Below are positions 36,540 through 45,020 of a stretch of 64,000 nt of DNA, one piece after another (the stretch's first letter is position 1; the number at the start of each line of letters is the position of its first letter). Location: positions 1-64,000 of the forward strand of contig JAFQBN010000033.1 of NCBI GenBank assembly GCA_017416685.1, in the 5' to 3' direction. The position numbers and the translations under genes are program-made. The notes below the pieces were generated by a model that saw nothing but the letters and a program-made list of their open reading frames with translations, had not been told where the DNA came from and did not search any database. The stretch is from Oscillospiraceae bacterium. GTDB taxonomy: Bacteria > Bacillota > Clostridia > Oscillospirales > Oscillospiraceae.

Positions 36540-36568
36540 TTGACTTTATCGATTGAAAGTGTTAAAGT
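36540..36568 (+). promoter_or_regulatory. Promoter of tyrA
   Basis: TTGACT (36540-36545) and TAAAGT (36563-36568) are 17 bp apart. Confidence 0.65.
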
Positions 36569-36607
36569 GCCAAAGAGGAGAATGTGCAGAAAGAGAGGAT
36601 GGTAGAT

Positions 36608-37468
36608 GTGTCAAAAAGCATTGCTATTGTGGGTTTGGGCCTGATCGGCGGTTCTATCGCCATGGCCCTTCAGGGATTTGAAGGATATGAGGTCGTGGGT
36701 GTCGACGTCAGTCAGCCGACACTGCGTTATGCGGCAGAGCATCATGTGGCAGATCGGGTGACCGATGATGCCAAGCAGGCGCTTGCCCAGGCGGACGTAG
36801 TCTTTTTGTGCCTGCACCCACAGGGAATCGTGGATTTTTTGGTACGGCACAAGGATGATTTTCGCTCCGGCGCGCTGGTCACCGACGTATGCGGTGTAAA
36901 GACGGCCATTGCAGAAGCGGCCCGGGTGCTGCCGCCGGACGTGGAGTTCATTGGCGGACACCCCATGGCGGGTACGGAGTTTTCCGGCGTGCAGAATGCC
37001 CTGAAGGATATGTTCCGTGGGGCGCACTACATCATAGTACCCAACGAGGAGAGCAGTCCGGAACATGTGGCGCTGTTGGAGCGCATGGCGGCCTATGTGG
37101 GCTGCCGGGACGTGGTAAAGACCACCGCGCAGCAGCACGATGCCATCATTGCCTACACCAGCCAAATGATGCACGTGATCGCCGTTTCTGTGTGTGATGA
37201 CCCAAAATTGTTTGAGTTTATGGGGTTTGAAGGAGATTCTTTCCGGGGCTGTACCCGCGTGGCGGCACTGGATGTGCCGCTTTGGACGCAGCTTTTCTCC
37301 CTCAATGCGCCGCAGCTGGACGAGGCGCTGGAACGGCTGGAACGCAACATCAGCGAATACCGCCGGGTGCTGCGCTCCGGCGATCGGAAGGCCCTTGCTC
37401 AAAAGCTGGAGTGGTCGGCGGCCCGCAAGCGGAAGATGAATCGCTGCGAGCAGGGATGCAGAGAATAA
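36608..37468 (+). CDS. tyrA: Prephenate dehydrogenase
   Basis: TyrA oxidatively decarboxylates prephenate to 4-hydroxyphenylpyruvate, the committed step to tyrosine. The 286-residue protein begins with a Rossmann fold (IAIVGLGLIGGSIAMAL) and has the family motifs TDVCGVKTAI (about 94-103) and GGHPMAGTEFSGV (about 115-127). There is no chorismate mutase or ACT extension. The start is uncertain: GTG at 36608 has AAGAGAGG 9 nt upstream, while ATG at 36599 and GTG at 36584 are poorly spaced. It lies apart from the aro operon at 45.8 kb, which encodes the phenylalanine branch. Confidence 0.92.
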   Translation: MSKSIAIVGLGLIGGSIAMALQGFEGYEVVGVDVSQPTLRYAAEHHVADRVTDDAKQALAQADVVFLCLHPQGIVDFLVRHKDDFRSGALVTDVCGVKTAIAEAARVLPPDVEFIGGHPMAGTEFSGVQNALKDMFRGAHYIIVPNEESSPEHVALLERMAAYVGCRDVVKTTAQQHDAIIAYTSQMMHVIAVSVCDDPKLFEFMGFEGDSFRGCTRVAALDVPLWTQLFSLNAPQLDEALERLERNISEYRRVLRSGDRKALAQKLEWSAARKRKMNRCEQGCRE

Positions 37469-37470
37469 AG

Positions 37471-37506
37471 AAAACGCGGTGCTTTCGAATGAAAGCACCG
37501 CGTTTT
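37471..37506. terminator. Bidirectional intrinsic terminator (tyrA / azlD)
   Basis: A 16-bp stem with core CGCGGTGCTTTC-GAAT-GAAAGCACCGCG is flanked by AAAA and TTTTTT. Confidence 0.95.
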
Positions 37507-37851
37507 TTATGCAAATACCGCTTGGACGAGAACCATGTAAAGGACGGTCGCACCGAAAATGGACAGCAGGTCGTTGTGTTTCCAGATGTGCAGACCCGCG
37601 GCCACAAGGCCGGAGACAAGGGCGGGGACCCAGCCGGCGGGGGTGGCGAAGCTGACACCCTTCAGGCAGTAGACGATGAGCATGGAGATAATGGCCGGGG
37701 GCAGTACGCTGCCCAGATAGAGGATGATGCGGGGCGGGTGGTCACCGTGGTCAAAAAGCAGGAAGGGCAGCGCACGGGTCAGGAAGGTGACTGCGGCCAT
37801 GACCAGAATGGACAGCGCGGCCTGGCCGGGGGTGAGGGCGGGTGTGGTCAT
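37507..37851 (-). CDS. azlD: AzlD-family branched-chain amino acid exporter subunit
   Basis: AzlD is the small membrane partner of AzlC, and together they export branched-chain amino acids and analogues. The 114-residue protein has three or four membrane segments, and LTRALPFLLFDHGDHPPRII plus LGSVLPPAIISMLIVYCLK are typical of the family. Its start overlaps the azlC stop by 4 bp, so they are translationally coupled. The transported substrate is inferred from family only. Confidence 0.9.
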   Translation of the reverse strand: MTTPALTPGQAALSILVMAAVTFLTRALPFLLFDHGDHPPRIILYLGSVLPPAIISMLIVYCLKGVSFATPAGWVPALVSGLVAAGLHIWKHNDLLSIFGATVLYMVLVQAVFA

Positions 37852-38558
37852 GCTGCGTCAGCTCCTTTCACAGCGGAATGAACGTCCAGCCTGGGACGGG
37901 CCAGAACCAAGATCAGCACGATGATGCCCAAAGCGGGCAGCAGCATATTGTCTGCACCTACCAGCAGAAGACATACGACGGTGGCCGCTGCGCCCAGCAG
38001 GGCGGGCAGATGTCTGGGGTAGGCACGCCACTGGCTGACGGCGATGACGATGAACAGAGCGGTCATGGCGAAGTCCACGCCGGTGGTGTCAAAGCCCAAC
38101 AGCTGGCCCGCCAGTGCGCCCAGCACCGAGCCGATCACCCAGTAGCTGTGATCCAGCAGGGCGATGGTGAAATAAAAGTCATGGGGGTCGACCTCTTCGG
38201 GGGGCTGGGCGCTGCTGAGCAGGGCGTATGTCTCGTCGGTCAGGGAGAACATCATATACAGCTTGCGCGGGCCCATGCCGTGGAATTTCTCCAGCAGAGA
38301 CAGGCCGTAGACCAGGTGGCGGAAATTGATGATAAAGGTCAGCAGAGCCACCTGCCCCAGACTCGCACCCATGGCCAGCAGGGACACACCCAGATACTGG
38401 CCGGAGCCGGCGTAGATGGTCAGGCTCATAAACGCGGCCCATACGGGTCCGTAGCCGATGGATTGCAGCATCAGGCCGAAGGCCATGCCGATGGCCAGGT
38501 AGCCCATCAGCACCGGAACGGTGCAGGGAAAGGCCGCGGCCAGGGTTTTCCGGTTCAT
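37848..38558 (-). CDS. azlC: AzlC-family branched-chain amino acid exporter subunit
   Basis: This is the large membrane subunit of the AzlCD exporter. The 236-residue protein has about seven membrane segments, and the family motif PVLMGYLAIGMAFGLML (about 13-29) with SLTIYAGSGQYLGVSLL (about 52-68) is clear. The start at 38558 is placed by GAGGTGAT upstream; codons further upstream overlap the promoter. It is first in a two-gene operon. Confidence 0.93.
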   Translation of the reverse strand: MNRKTLAAAFPCTVPVLMGYLAIGMAFGLMLQSIGYGPVWAAFMSLTIYAGSGQYLGVSLLAMGASLGQVALLTFIINFRHLVYGLSLLEKFHGMGPRKLYMMFSLTDETYALLSSAQPPEEVDPHDFYFTIALLDHSYWVIGSVLGALAGQLLGFDTTGVDFAMTALFIVIAVSQWRAYPRHLPALLGAAATVVCLLLVGADNMLLPALGIIVLILVLARPRLDVHSAVKGADAA

Positions 38559-38580
38559 TGGTATCACCTCGATGGCGACT

Positions 38581-38609
38581 ATTCTACTCCTTTTTTTGCC
38601 GTCAGACAA
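38581..38609 (-). promoter_or_regulatory. Promoter of azlCD
   Basis: On the minus strand, TTGTCT (38604-38609) and TAGAAT (38581-38586) are 17 bp apart, directly ahead of azlC. Confidence 0.7.
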
Positions 38610-38629
38610 GATAGAAAACGAGAAAAATG

Positions 38630-38664
38630 CGAAAAGGCACGCCCTGCTTCCGCGGGGCGTGCCT
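38630..38664 (-). terminator. Intrinsic terminator of the lipoprotein gene
   Basis: A 13-bp stem AGGCACGCCCCGC / GCAGGGCGTGCCT (one wobble pair) with a 4-nt loop is followed on the minus strand by TTTTCGCATTTTT. Confidence 0.8.
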
Positions 38665-38675
38665 GAACGATAACG

Positions 38676-39173
38676 TCAGAGAAGGGAAAATACGTTTTCG
38701 GGGATCACAAAACCCTCCGGCAGTACGATCATGCACACGAAGTTTCCGCTGCGCTGAACCTGAGCGCTGCGGGACCAGCCGGCGGCATTTTCGGGATAGG
38801 TCGTGTCTGCAGCCCCGGAGTTGATGCGGGCCTGAAAGATATCGGCCGCTGCTTGGGCGGCAGAGGCGTCCGCCGCCTCCACCAGCGCGATCTCGCAGGG
38901 GGCGGAGAACACCGGAGGGAGATAGAACGCCGCCTGAAGCAGGTCGATGCCGGACAGGCCGGGATAAACGCTGTCGATGAAGGCGGGGTCGGACTCGGGG
39001 AACAGGATCAGTGGTTCGGCATCCTGCGATTGAGCGGACAGAATGGCCTGATAGAACGTGTCCAAAGCGGTGCCGGGTGGGGGCTGCCGCGTATCGCCGC
39101 AGCCAGGCAGCAGAGCCAGCAGCAGAGACAGCAGCAGTGTCGCAGGCAGGAGCAGACGCCGTTTGATGTTCAT
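38676..39173 (-). CDS. DUF4358-like lipoprotein
   Basis: The 165-residue protein is an exported lipoprotein: a basic start (NIKRR), a hydrophobic run and a lipobox ALLPGC place the lipidated Cys near residue 25. The remainder resembles DUF4358 in pattern (short alpha/beta domain with a YPGLSGIDLLQ segment near 69-79 and a QARINSGA helix near 114-121). No catalytic motif is visible and the function is unknown. It has its own consensus promoter and terminator, so it is an independent unit divergent from thiI. Confidence 0.7.
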   Translation of the reverse strand: MNIKRRLLLPATLLLSLLLALLPGCGDTRQPPPGTALDTFYQAILSAQSQDAEPLILFPESDPAFIDSVYPGLSGIDLLQAAFYLPPVFSAPCEIALVEAADASAAQAAADIFQARINSGAADTTYPENAAGWSRSAQVQRSGNFVCMIVLPEGFVIPENVFSLL

Positions 39174-39205
39174 TATAAAGACCTCCCTTATTTCACGATA
39201 ATAAA

Positions 39206-39234
39206 ATTATACCAAAAGCCGGTGCTTTTTTCAA
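39206..39234 (-). promoter_or_regulatory. Promoter of the lipoprotein gene
   Basis: On the minus strand, TTGAAA (39229-39234) and TATAAT (39206-39211) are 17 bp apart. Confidence 0.88.
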
Positions 39235-39244
39235 GTCGGCGGGG

Positions 39245-39273
39245 TGGACAGGGGCCAACGATTTCGGTATAAT
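39245..39273 (+). promoter_or_regulatory. Promoter of thiI-HAD-cinA
   Basis: TGGACA (39245-39250) and TATAAT (39268-39273) are 17 bp apart. It is back to back with the lipoprotein promoter. Confidence 0.88.
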
Positions 39274-39311
39274 ACGAAGAGAAATAACGGCTTCGGAAAG
39301 GAACCGAATAT

Positions 39312-40481
39312 ATGAATGAAATGATTTTGCTCAAACTGGGCGAGATGGTACTCAAGGGGCTGAACCGCCGTACTTTCGAGGACAAGCTTCACGCCAACCT
39401 CCACCGCCGTCTGCACCCATACGGCCAGTTCCGGGTCTATACCCGCCAGTCCACCACCTATGTGGAGCCTAAGGATGATGCCTGCGACGTGCGCGGCGCC
39501 TTTGAGGCCATCCGTCACGTGTTTGGTATCGTGGGCGTATCTCTGGCCCGCCCCTGCGAGAAGGATAAGGACGCCATTCTGGCGTGCGCCAAGGAGTTTC
39601 TGGACGATAAGCTGCGCGCGGCCCGCACCTTTAAGGTGGAGACCAAGCGGGCGGACAAGTCCTTCCCCATGAACTCCATTCAGACCAGCCAGTATGTGGG
39701 CGGCGAGCTGCATGAGGCATATGATAATCTGGAGGTGGACGTTCATAACCCCGAACTGACCGTCCACGTGGAGATCCGCGACTACGCCGCCTATGTCCAC
39801 GCCGATGCCGAGCCGGGTGCCGGCGGTCTGCCTGTGGGTGTTAACGGCCGCGCCGTGTCCCTGCTGTCCGGCGGCATCGACTCCCCTGTGTCCAGCTATA
39901 TGATCGCAAAGCGCGGCGTGGCGCTGGAGATGGTGCATTTCTTCTCCTATCCGTATACCTCTCCCGAAGCCAAGGAGAAAGTGCTGGATCTGGCCCGTCA
40001 GCTGACCGCTTACTGCGGTCACATGGTGGTCCACGTGGTGCCGTTCACCAAAATTCAGGAAGAGCTGCGCCGCAGCTGTCCTGAGGAGCTGTTCACCATT
40101 GTCATGCGCCGGTTTATGATGCGCATTTCCCGTGAGGTAGCCAAGCGGTGCGGCGCCAAAGCGCTGGTCACCGGCGAATGTCTGGGTCAGGTGGCCAGCC
40201 AGACCATGGAGGCTCTGGCCTGCACCGGCGCGGTGGTCCCCGACCTGCCCGTGCTGCGTCCCTGCATCGGCATGGACAAGGAAGAGATCGTGCAGATCTC
40301 CCGCAAGATCGGCACTTACGACACCTCCATCCTGCCCTACGAAGATTGCTGTACCGTATTTACCCCCCGCCACCCCCGCCTGCGTCCCACCCTGAGCGAG
40401 GTGGAGTACGCCGAGCAGAGTCTGGACATTCAGGCACTGGTGGACGAGGCCATTGAGGGCATCGAGCGGGTACAGGTGTAA
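39312..40481 (+). CDS. thiI: tRNA 4-thiouridine synthase ThiI
   Basis: ThiI adenylates U8 of tRNA and installs sulfur supplied as a persulfide. The 389-residue protein lacks the C-terminal rhodanese domain, as is usual in Firmicutes. It has an N-terminal ferredoxin-like/THUMP region (about 1-165), then the PP-loop SLLSGGIDSPVSSYM (about 183-197) and the C-terminal PYEDCCTVFTPRHP (about 339-352). It heads a three-gene run with a HAD phosphatase and cinA. Despite the gene name, a role in thiamine synthesis is not assured without the rhodanese domain. Confidence 0.95.
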   Translation: MNEMILLKLGEMVLKGLNRRTFEDKLHANLHRRLHPYGQFRVYTRQSTTYVEPKDDACDVRGAFEAIRHVFGIVGVSLARPCEKDKDAILACAKEFLDDKLRAARTFKVETKRADKSFPMNSIQTSQYVGGELHEAYDNLEVDVHNPELTVHVEIRDYAAYVHADAEPGAGGLPVGVNGRAVSLLSGGIDSPVSSYMIAKRGVALEMVHFFSYPYTSPEAKEKVLDLARQLTAYCGHMVVHVVPFTKIQEELRRSCPEELFTIVMRRFMMRISREVAKRCGAKALVTGECLGQVASQTMEALACTGAVVPDLPVLRPCIGMDKEEIVQISRKIGTYDTSILPYEDCCTVFTPRHPRLRPTLSEVEYAEQSLDIQALVDEAIEGIERVQV

Positions 40482-40484
40482 GCT

Positions 40485-41177
40485 ATGATAAAGGTTGTTT
40501 TGTGGGACATTGACGGCACGCTGCTGTCCTTCAAGCTGGCGGAGCGGGCGGCCATCGCGGCCTGCTTTGAGAAGTTCGGACTGGGCGCGCTGACTGACGG
40601 GATGCTGGCCGACTACTCCGCCATCAATGCCCGGTACTGGAAGCGGCTGGAGCTGGGTGAGCTGACCAAGCAGCAGGTGCTGCGGGGTCGGTTTGAGGAG
40701 TTTTTTGCTGCCTACGGCCTTGACACCTCCTGCGTGGACGATTTCAACGCCGAGTATCAGGTGCGGCTTGGAGAAACTGTGGTCTTTAACGACAACGGCA
40801 AGGAATTGGTGGAGGGGCTTCGGGGAAAAGTGAAGCAGTACGCCGTGACAAACGGCACTCTGGTGGCTCAGCGGGGAAAACTGAAGAATTCCGGACTTGA
40901 CCGACTGCTGGATGACGTATTTATTTCTGACGTAATTGGCATTGAAAAGCCGAATAAAGGCTTTTTTGATGCGGTTTTCGATAAAATCGGGAACTTTGGG
41001 CCGGGTGAAGTGCTGATCGTGGGCGACTCTCTGACCAGCGACATCCGGGGCGGCAACAACGCGGAGATCCTGTGCTGCTGGTACAACCCAAAGGGGGAGT
41101 CGGTGCCGGATGGATTCCGGGTGGACTACGATATCCGCAATTTGAATGAATTGCCTTCCATTTTAGGTTTGGAGTGA
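40485..41177 (+). CDS. HAD-family hydrolase, YjjG-like nucleotidase
   Basis: The 230-residue cytosolic phosphatase has the HAD motifs: DIDGT with nucleophile D8 and acid D10, a Thr in VTNGT near 125, Lys in GIEKPNKGFF near 161, and GDSLTSDIRGG near 182-192. The helical cap and FEKFGLG near residue 29 resemble the YjjG subgroup, which removes phosphate from noncanonical pyrimidine nucleotides. The substrate is not determined by sequence. It starts 3 bp after thiI and is followed 4 bp later by cinA. Confidence 0.88.
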   Translation: MIKVVLWDIDGTLLSFKLAERAAIAACFEKFGLGALTDGMLADYSAINARYWKRLELGELTKQQVLRGRFEEFFAAYGLDTSCVDDFNAEYQVRLGETVVFNDNGKELVEGLRGKVKQYAVTNGTLVAQRGKLKNSGLDRLLDDVFISDVIGIEKPNKGFFDAVFDKIGNFGPGEVLIVGDSLTSDIRGGNNAEILCCWYNPKGESVPDGFRVDYDIRNLNELPSILGLE

Positions 41178-41181
41178 TAGT

Positions 41182-42441
41182 ATGTCGCATAAGGTGGAAA
41201 TTCTGTCCGTGGGGACGGAGCTGCTGCTGGGCAGCATTGCCAACACGGATGCCCAGATGCTGTCCCGGGGTCTGAGCGAGCTGGGCCTGAACGTCTACTG
41301 GCACACGGTGGTGGGGGACAATCCCGGCCGGGCCGGGCAGGCGGTGGAGCTTGCCCGCAGCCGGGCGGACATCATCATCACCACCGGCGGCCTTGGCCCC
41401 ACCTGCGACGATCTGACCAAGAACGTGCTGGCCGAGGCCTTTGGCAGAAAACTGGTATTCCATGAGCCGTCGGCAGAGCGCATCCGGACCTATTTCGCCC
41501 GCACCGGGCGGGAGATGCCCGAGAGCAACCTGCAGCAGGCCATGCTGCCTGAGGGGTGTACGGTACTGGAAAACGACTGGGGGACCGCCCCCGGCTGTGC
41601 CTTTGAGGCGGACGGCGTTCACGTTATTATGCTGCCCGGTCCGCCCAGCGAATGCACCCCCATGTTCCGCTATCGGGCTGTACCCTATCTGCAGAGCCTG
41701 TCCGAGGGGGTCATCGCCTCCCACACCCTGAAGCTGTTCGGCATCGGCGAGTCGTCCATGGAGGCGGTGCTGCGTGAGCAGATGAACGCAATGACCAATC
41801 CCACCCTTGCCCCCTATGCCAAGGAGGGGGAGTGCGAACTGCGGGTCACTGCCAAGGCGGATACCGACGCTCAGGCGCAGGCTCTGCTGCGGCCCACGGT
41901 GGAGCAGGTCAAGGAACTGTTCGGGAATATGGTCTACGGCGTGGATGTGGCAAGCCTTGAGCAGGTGGTGCAGAGCCTGCTGGAGGAAAAAGGCATGACC
42001 ATCGGCACGGCGGAGAGCATTACCGGCGGCCTGATGGCCAAGCGGCTGACCGACCTGCCCGGTGTGTCCCGGGTGTTCCGGGGCGGTGTGGTGGCCTATA
42101 CCAACGAAGTCAAGCGCGACCTGCTGGGTGTACCGCAGGAGCTGCTGGATGAACACGGGGCGGTGTCCGCACCCGTGGCACAGGCCATGGCAGAGGGCGC
42201 ACGGCGGCTGTTGGGCTGTGACATCGCCCTTGCCAGCACCGGTGTGGCCGGCCCGGACCGGGATGACCGGGGCAACGAGGTGGGGACGGCGTTCGTGGCC
42301 ATTGCCACTGGGGAGGGAAGCTGCGTGCGCCCCCTGCAGCTGGGTAACCGACCCATGCGCGAACGGTTGAGAACGCAGACTGCCCACCACGCGTTTGATT
42401 TGGCGCGGCGGTATTTGGGCGGGTTGCCCTACGAAGGATAA
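41182..42441 (+). CDS. cinA: CinA competence/damage-inducible protein (NMN deamidase family)
   Basis: The 419-residue protein has both CinA domains. The N-terminal molybdopterin-binding-like domain contains SVGTELLLGSIANTDAQ (about 9-25) and ITTGGLGPTCDDLTK (about 64-78). The C-terminal domain has ESITGGLMAKRLTDLPG (about 276-292) and STGVAGPDRDDRGNEVG (about 351-367), the part that deamidates NMN in studied homologues. It is the third gene of the thiI run and ends at a strong terminator. Confidence 0.95.
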   Translation: MSHKVEILSVGTELLLGSIANTDAQMLSRGLSELGLNVYWHTVVGDNPGRAGQAVELARSRADIIITTGGLGPTCDDLTKNVLAEAFGRKLVFHEPSAERIRTYFARTGREMPESNLQQAMLPEGCTVLENDWGTAPGCAFEADGVHVIMLPGPPSECTPMFRYRAVPYLQSLSEGVIASHTLKLFGIGESSMEAVLREQMNAMTNPTLAPYAKEGECELRVTAKADTDAQAQALLRPTVEQVKELFGNMVYGVDVASLEQVVQSLLEEKGMTIGTAESITGGLMAKRLTDLPGVSRVFRGGVVAYTNEVKRDLLGVPQELLDEHGAVSAPVAQAMAEGARRLLGCDIALASTGVAGPDRDDRGNEVGTAFVAIATGEGSCVRPLQLGNRPMRERLRTQTAHHAFDLARRYLGGLPYEG

Positions 42442-42442
42442 A

Positions 42443-42476
42443 AAAACGGCTGTCACCACCGGGTGACAGCCGTTTT
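42443..42476. terminator. Bidirectional intrinsic terminator (cinA / ABC ATPase)
   Basis: A 15-bp stem with core CGGCTGTCACC-ACCG-GGTGACAGCCG is flanked by AAAA and TTTT, between convergent genes. Confidence 0.93.
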
Positions 42477-42482
42477 ACGCTG

Positions 42483-43217
42483 TTACAGCAGGGACAAAAT
42501 CTGCTTTTTGCAGGCAAGGAATTCCTCAGAAAGCTTGAAACTGTCCGGGCGGGGACGGGGATGGGGGACAGAAATCTGGTGGGTGATGTGTCCGGGAGAG
42601 TCGGACAGCAGACAGATGCGGTCGGAGAGAAGGATGGCCTCATCCACGTCGTGGGTGATAAACAGGGTGGACACGGGCATGCGGTCCATCACGTCCAGAT
42701 ACCAGCGGTGCATGGCGGACTTGGTCAGTGCATCCAAAGCGGAGAACGGCTCATCCAGCAGTACGACCTTGCGGGAAAACAGATACGTGCGCAGCAGGGC
42801 GGCCCGCTGGCGCATGCCGCCGGACAGCTGAGCGGGGTAGAGCCGCTGGGTGCCGTCCAGACCGAACGCATCGAACAGGCTGTGCGCAGTTTTCAATGCC
42901 TCGCTGCGGGGGATGCCCTGCAGCAGCAGGGGGAGGATCACATTGTCCTGAACGGTGCGATAGGGCAGCAGCAGGTCTTTTTGAAGCATGTAGCTCACAT
43001 GCCCCGGACAGCCGGTCACATCATGCCCGTCCAGCAGGACCTGACCGCTGTCCGGCGTGAGCAGACCGGAGATGATGTTGAACAGCGTGCTTTTGCCGCC
43101 GCCGCTGACACCCAGCAGACAGACCAGCTCACCCTGGTTCAAAGTCAAATCGATCCGGTCAAGAATGGGGCGCCCGTCAAAGGACTTGCTTACCCCGCGT
43201 ACTTCCAAAATGCCCAT
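42483..43217 (-). CDS. ABC transporter ATP-binding protein (thiamine-precursor type)
   Basis: This 244-residue ATPase powers import for the adjacent permease and binding protein. Walker A is LLGVSGGGKSTLF (about 34-46), the signature LSGGMRQRAAL (about 130-140) and Walker B VVLLDEPFSALD (about 151-162), in the SsuB/TauB/ThiZ-like class. Its start overlaps the binding-protein stop. It is the last gene of the TPP-riboswitch operon, so a thiamine-precursor substrate is inferred from context. Confidence 0.9.
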   Translation of the reverse strand: MGILEVRGVSKSFDGRPILDRIDLTLNQGELVCLLGVSGGGKSTLFNIISGLLTPDSGQVLLDGHDVTGCPGHVSYMLQKDLLLPYRTVQDNVILPLLLQGIPRSEALKTAHSLFDAFGLDGTQRLYPAQLSGGMRQRAALLRTYLFSRKVVLLDEPFSALDALTKSAMHRWYLDVMDRMPVSTLFITHDVDEAILLSDRICLLSDSPGHITHQISVPHPRPRPDSFKLSEEFLACKKQILSLL

Positions 43218-44227
43218 CAGTCAGGCAAAAAGTCGTTGGTGAAGCCGGTGTTGGGGGCCAAACCCTCGGCCAGTTCATTGTCATTCAACCACTGGAAGAA
43301 GGCGGCCCAGCGATCGGGATCAAACTCGCCCCAGCGGGGAGCATCGGCAGTATACTGGTCGGCCAGATACTGCTGGCTGGCGTAGACCAGCGCTTCGTTG
43401 GCCCGCAGTTCGGGTGCGGCATCCATCAGAATGTCGGCGGCCTCAGCGGGGTTCTCCGCGGCGAACTCATAGCCCCGGGCAAGGGCCTGCAGGAAGGCCC
43501 GGGCCGTTTCGGGCTTTTCGGCCAGGAAGTCGTTGCCGGCGATGATGACGGGGGTGTAGAAATCAAAGACGGGGTCGATGTCCGCAAAGGCGAAGTAATC
43601 CGTTTCCAATCCGGCGGTCTGACAGGCGATACCCGCCCAGGCGTAGAAGATCCAGATGGCATCTACGGATTTGCTCTCCAGAGCAGACACCTCATCGGTG
43701 ACGGTGGAGGGGATCAGTTCCACGGCATCAAAGTCACCGCCGTCGGCGGCCATCACATGGGCGATGGTGGCCTTCTCCACGGGCAGGTCCCAGGTGGCGT
43801 ATTTGTGGCCGGCAAGACCGGCGGGGGTGTCCATGCCCTCACCCGCCCGGGAGATGATGCCGGAGGTGTTGTGCTGGATCACAGCGGCCACCGCCGTAAC
43901 GGGCAGCGGGGTGTCGCCGCTGAGGGCCGGGGCCAGAGAGTCCTGGAAGGACACACCGAACTGTGCCTTGCCGGAGGCCACCAGCACCTCGGCTCCGTCG
44001 GCAGGGGGCTGGACCACCTCCACGTCCAGACCGGCCTGCTCAAACCAACCCTTGGACAGGGCTACATACAGACCGGTGTGGTTGGTGTTGGGGGTCCAGT
44101 CCAGGACGAATGTGACTTTTTCAAGGTCCTGCTTATCGTTTGTAGAAACGAAGGGGACACAGGCGCAGAGGGACAGGGCAAGAGCGCCGGCCAGCAGCGC
44201 GGCAGCCCAGCGAAATCTGTGTTTCAT
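43217..44227 (-). CDS. NMT1/THI5-like ABC substrate-binding lipoprotein (thiamine precursor)
   Basis: The 336-residue lipoprotein probably captures a hydroxymethylpyrimidine or formyl-aminopyrimidine thiamine precursor at the cell surface. The signal peptide ends in a lipobox ALSLCAC. VTFVLDWTPNTNHTGLYVAL (about 38-57), typical of NMT1/THI5-like binding proteins, is followed by KGWFEQAGLDVEVV. The start at 44227 is set by AAAGGAG; an earlier in-frame ATG at 44260 overlaps the permease end and lacks a binding site. The TPP riboswitch upstream supports the substrate class. Confidence 0.92.
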   Translation of the reverse strand: MKHRFRWAAALLAGALALSLCACVPFVSTNDKQDLEKVTFVLDWTPNTNHTGLYVALSKGWFEQAGLDVEVVQPPADGAEVLVASGKAQFGVSFQDSLAPALSGDTPLPVTAVAAVIQHNTSGIISRAGEGMDTPAGLAGHKYATWDLPVEKATIAHVMAADGGDFDAVELIPSTVTDEVSALESKSVDAIWIFYAWAGIACQTAGLETDYFAFADIDPVFDFYTPVIIAGNDFLAEKPETARAFLQALARGYEFAAENPAEAADILMDAAPELRANEALVYASQQYLADQYTADAPRWGEFDPDRWAAFFQWLNDNELAEGLAPNTGFTNDFLPD

Positions 44228-44240
44228 AAATAAAACTCCT

Positions 44241-45020
44241 TTATTGTTCTTTGTTTTCACGGACCTGCTGCCAGGGCATACACAGCCGGCGGGCCAGGTC
44301 TACCAGCGCCATCAGACCAAGGGAAACGGCGCTGATAAGGAAGATGACGGCAAACATTTTGTCAAAGGCGAAGGCCTTTTTCACCCGGGTCATGTAGACA
44401 CCCAGACCGCCGAAGCCGCCCAGCCACTCGCTGATCACGGCACCCACCACGCAGTAGGCCGCGGCGATGCGCAGGCCGGAGAAAAACTGGCTCAGCGCAC
44501 CGGGGAACTTGATGTATCGGAATATCTGCCATTTTCCGGCACCCATGGAGCGCAGCAGATCGATCGTGTCCGGGTCGGCAGAGACAAACCCGTCCAGCAG
44601 ACCCACGGTCACGGGGAAAAAGGTGGTGATGACGATCAAAACGACCTTCGGCACGAGTCCATAACCGAACCAAAGCACCAGCAGGGGCGCAATGGCCACG
44701 GTGGGAACGGTCTGGGTCAGCACCAAAATGGGGTAGATGGCCCGGCGCAGTACAGGGACGGCGTCCATGACCGTGGCAAACACAAGACCCAAAAGCACGC
44801 CCAGACCAAGACCGATAAAGGCCTCTTTCAGGGTAATGAGTGCGTTCTCCCACAACAGGACCCGCTCGAACCAAAAGGCTCGCAGCACGTCCAAAGGAGA
44901 AGGGAGCATATAGGCGGGGACCAGCCCCAAACTGCACACCAGCTGCCACAGCAGGACAAAGCCGGCTCCGGCAATAAGGGCGGGCAGTTTATTGGTGATG
45001 CTTGGTAACTTTTTTGTCAA
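44241..45020 (-). CDS. ABC transporter permease (thiamine-precursor type), TTG start
   Basis: The 259-residue membrane protein has about six membrane segments and a BPD-transporter EAA loop region (RSMGAGKWQIFRYIKFPGAL, about 162-181). It forms the channel for the neighbouring binding protein and ATPase. No ATG is available at a sensible place; the frame begins with TTG at 45020, preceded 9 nt upstream by GGGGAGG. This start lies inside the end of the thiamine-binding protein gene (32-bp overlap), which implies coupled translation. Confidence 0.9.
   Translation of the reverse strand: MTKKLPSITNKLPALIAGAGFVLLWQLVCSLGLVPAYMLPSPLDVLRAFWFERVLLWENALITLKEAFIGLGLGVLLGLVFATVMDAVPVLRRAIYPILVLTQTVPTVAIAPLLVLWFGYGLVPKVVLIVITTFFPVTVGLLDGFVSADPDTIDLLRSMGAGKWQIFRYIKFPGALSQFFSGLRIAAAYCVVGAVISEWLGGFGGLGVYMTRVKKAFAFDKMFAVIFLISAVSLGLMALVDLARRLCMPWQQVRENKEQ

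Noticed and set aside
39312..40481. ThiI as part of the thiamine transport group
   Set aside because: It lacks a rhodanese domain and is in a separate thiI-HAD-cinA transcript, so tRNA thiolation is the supported role.
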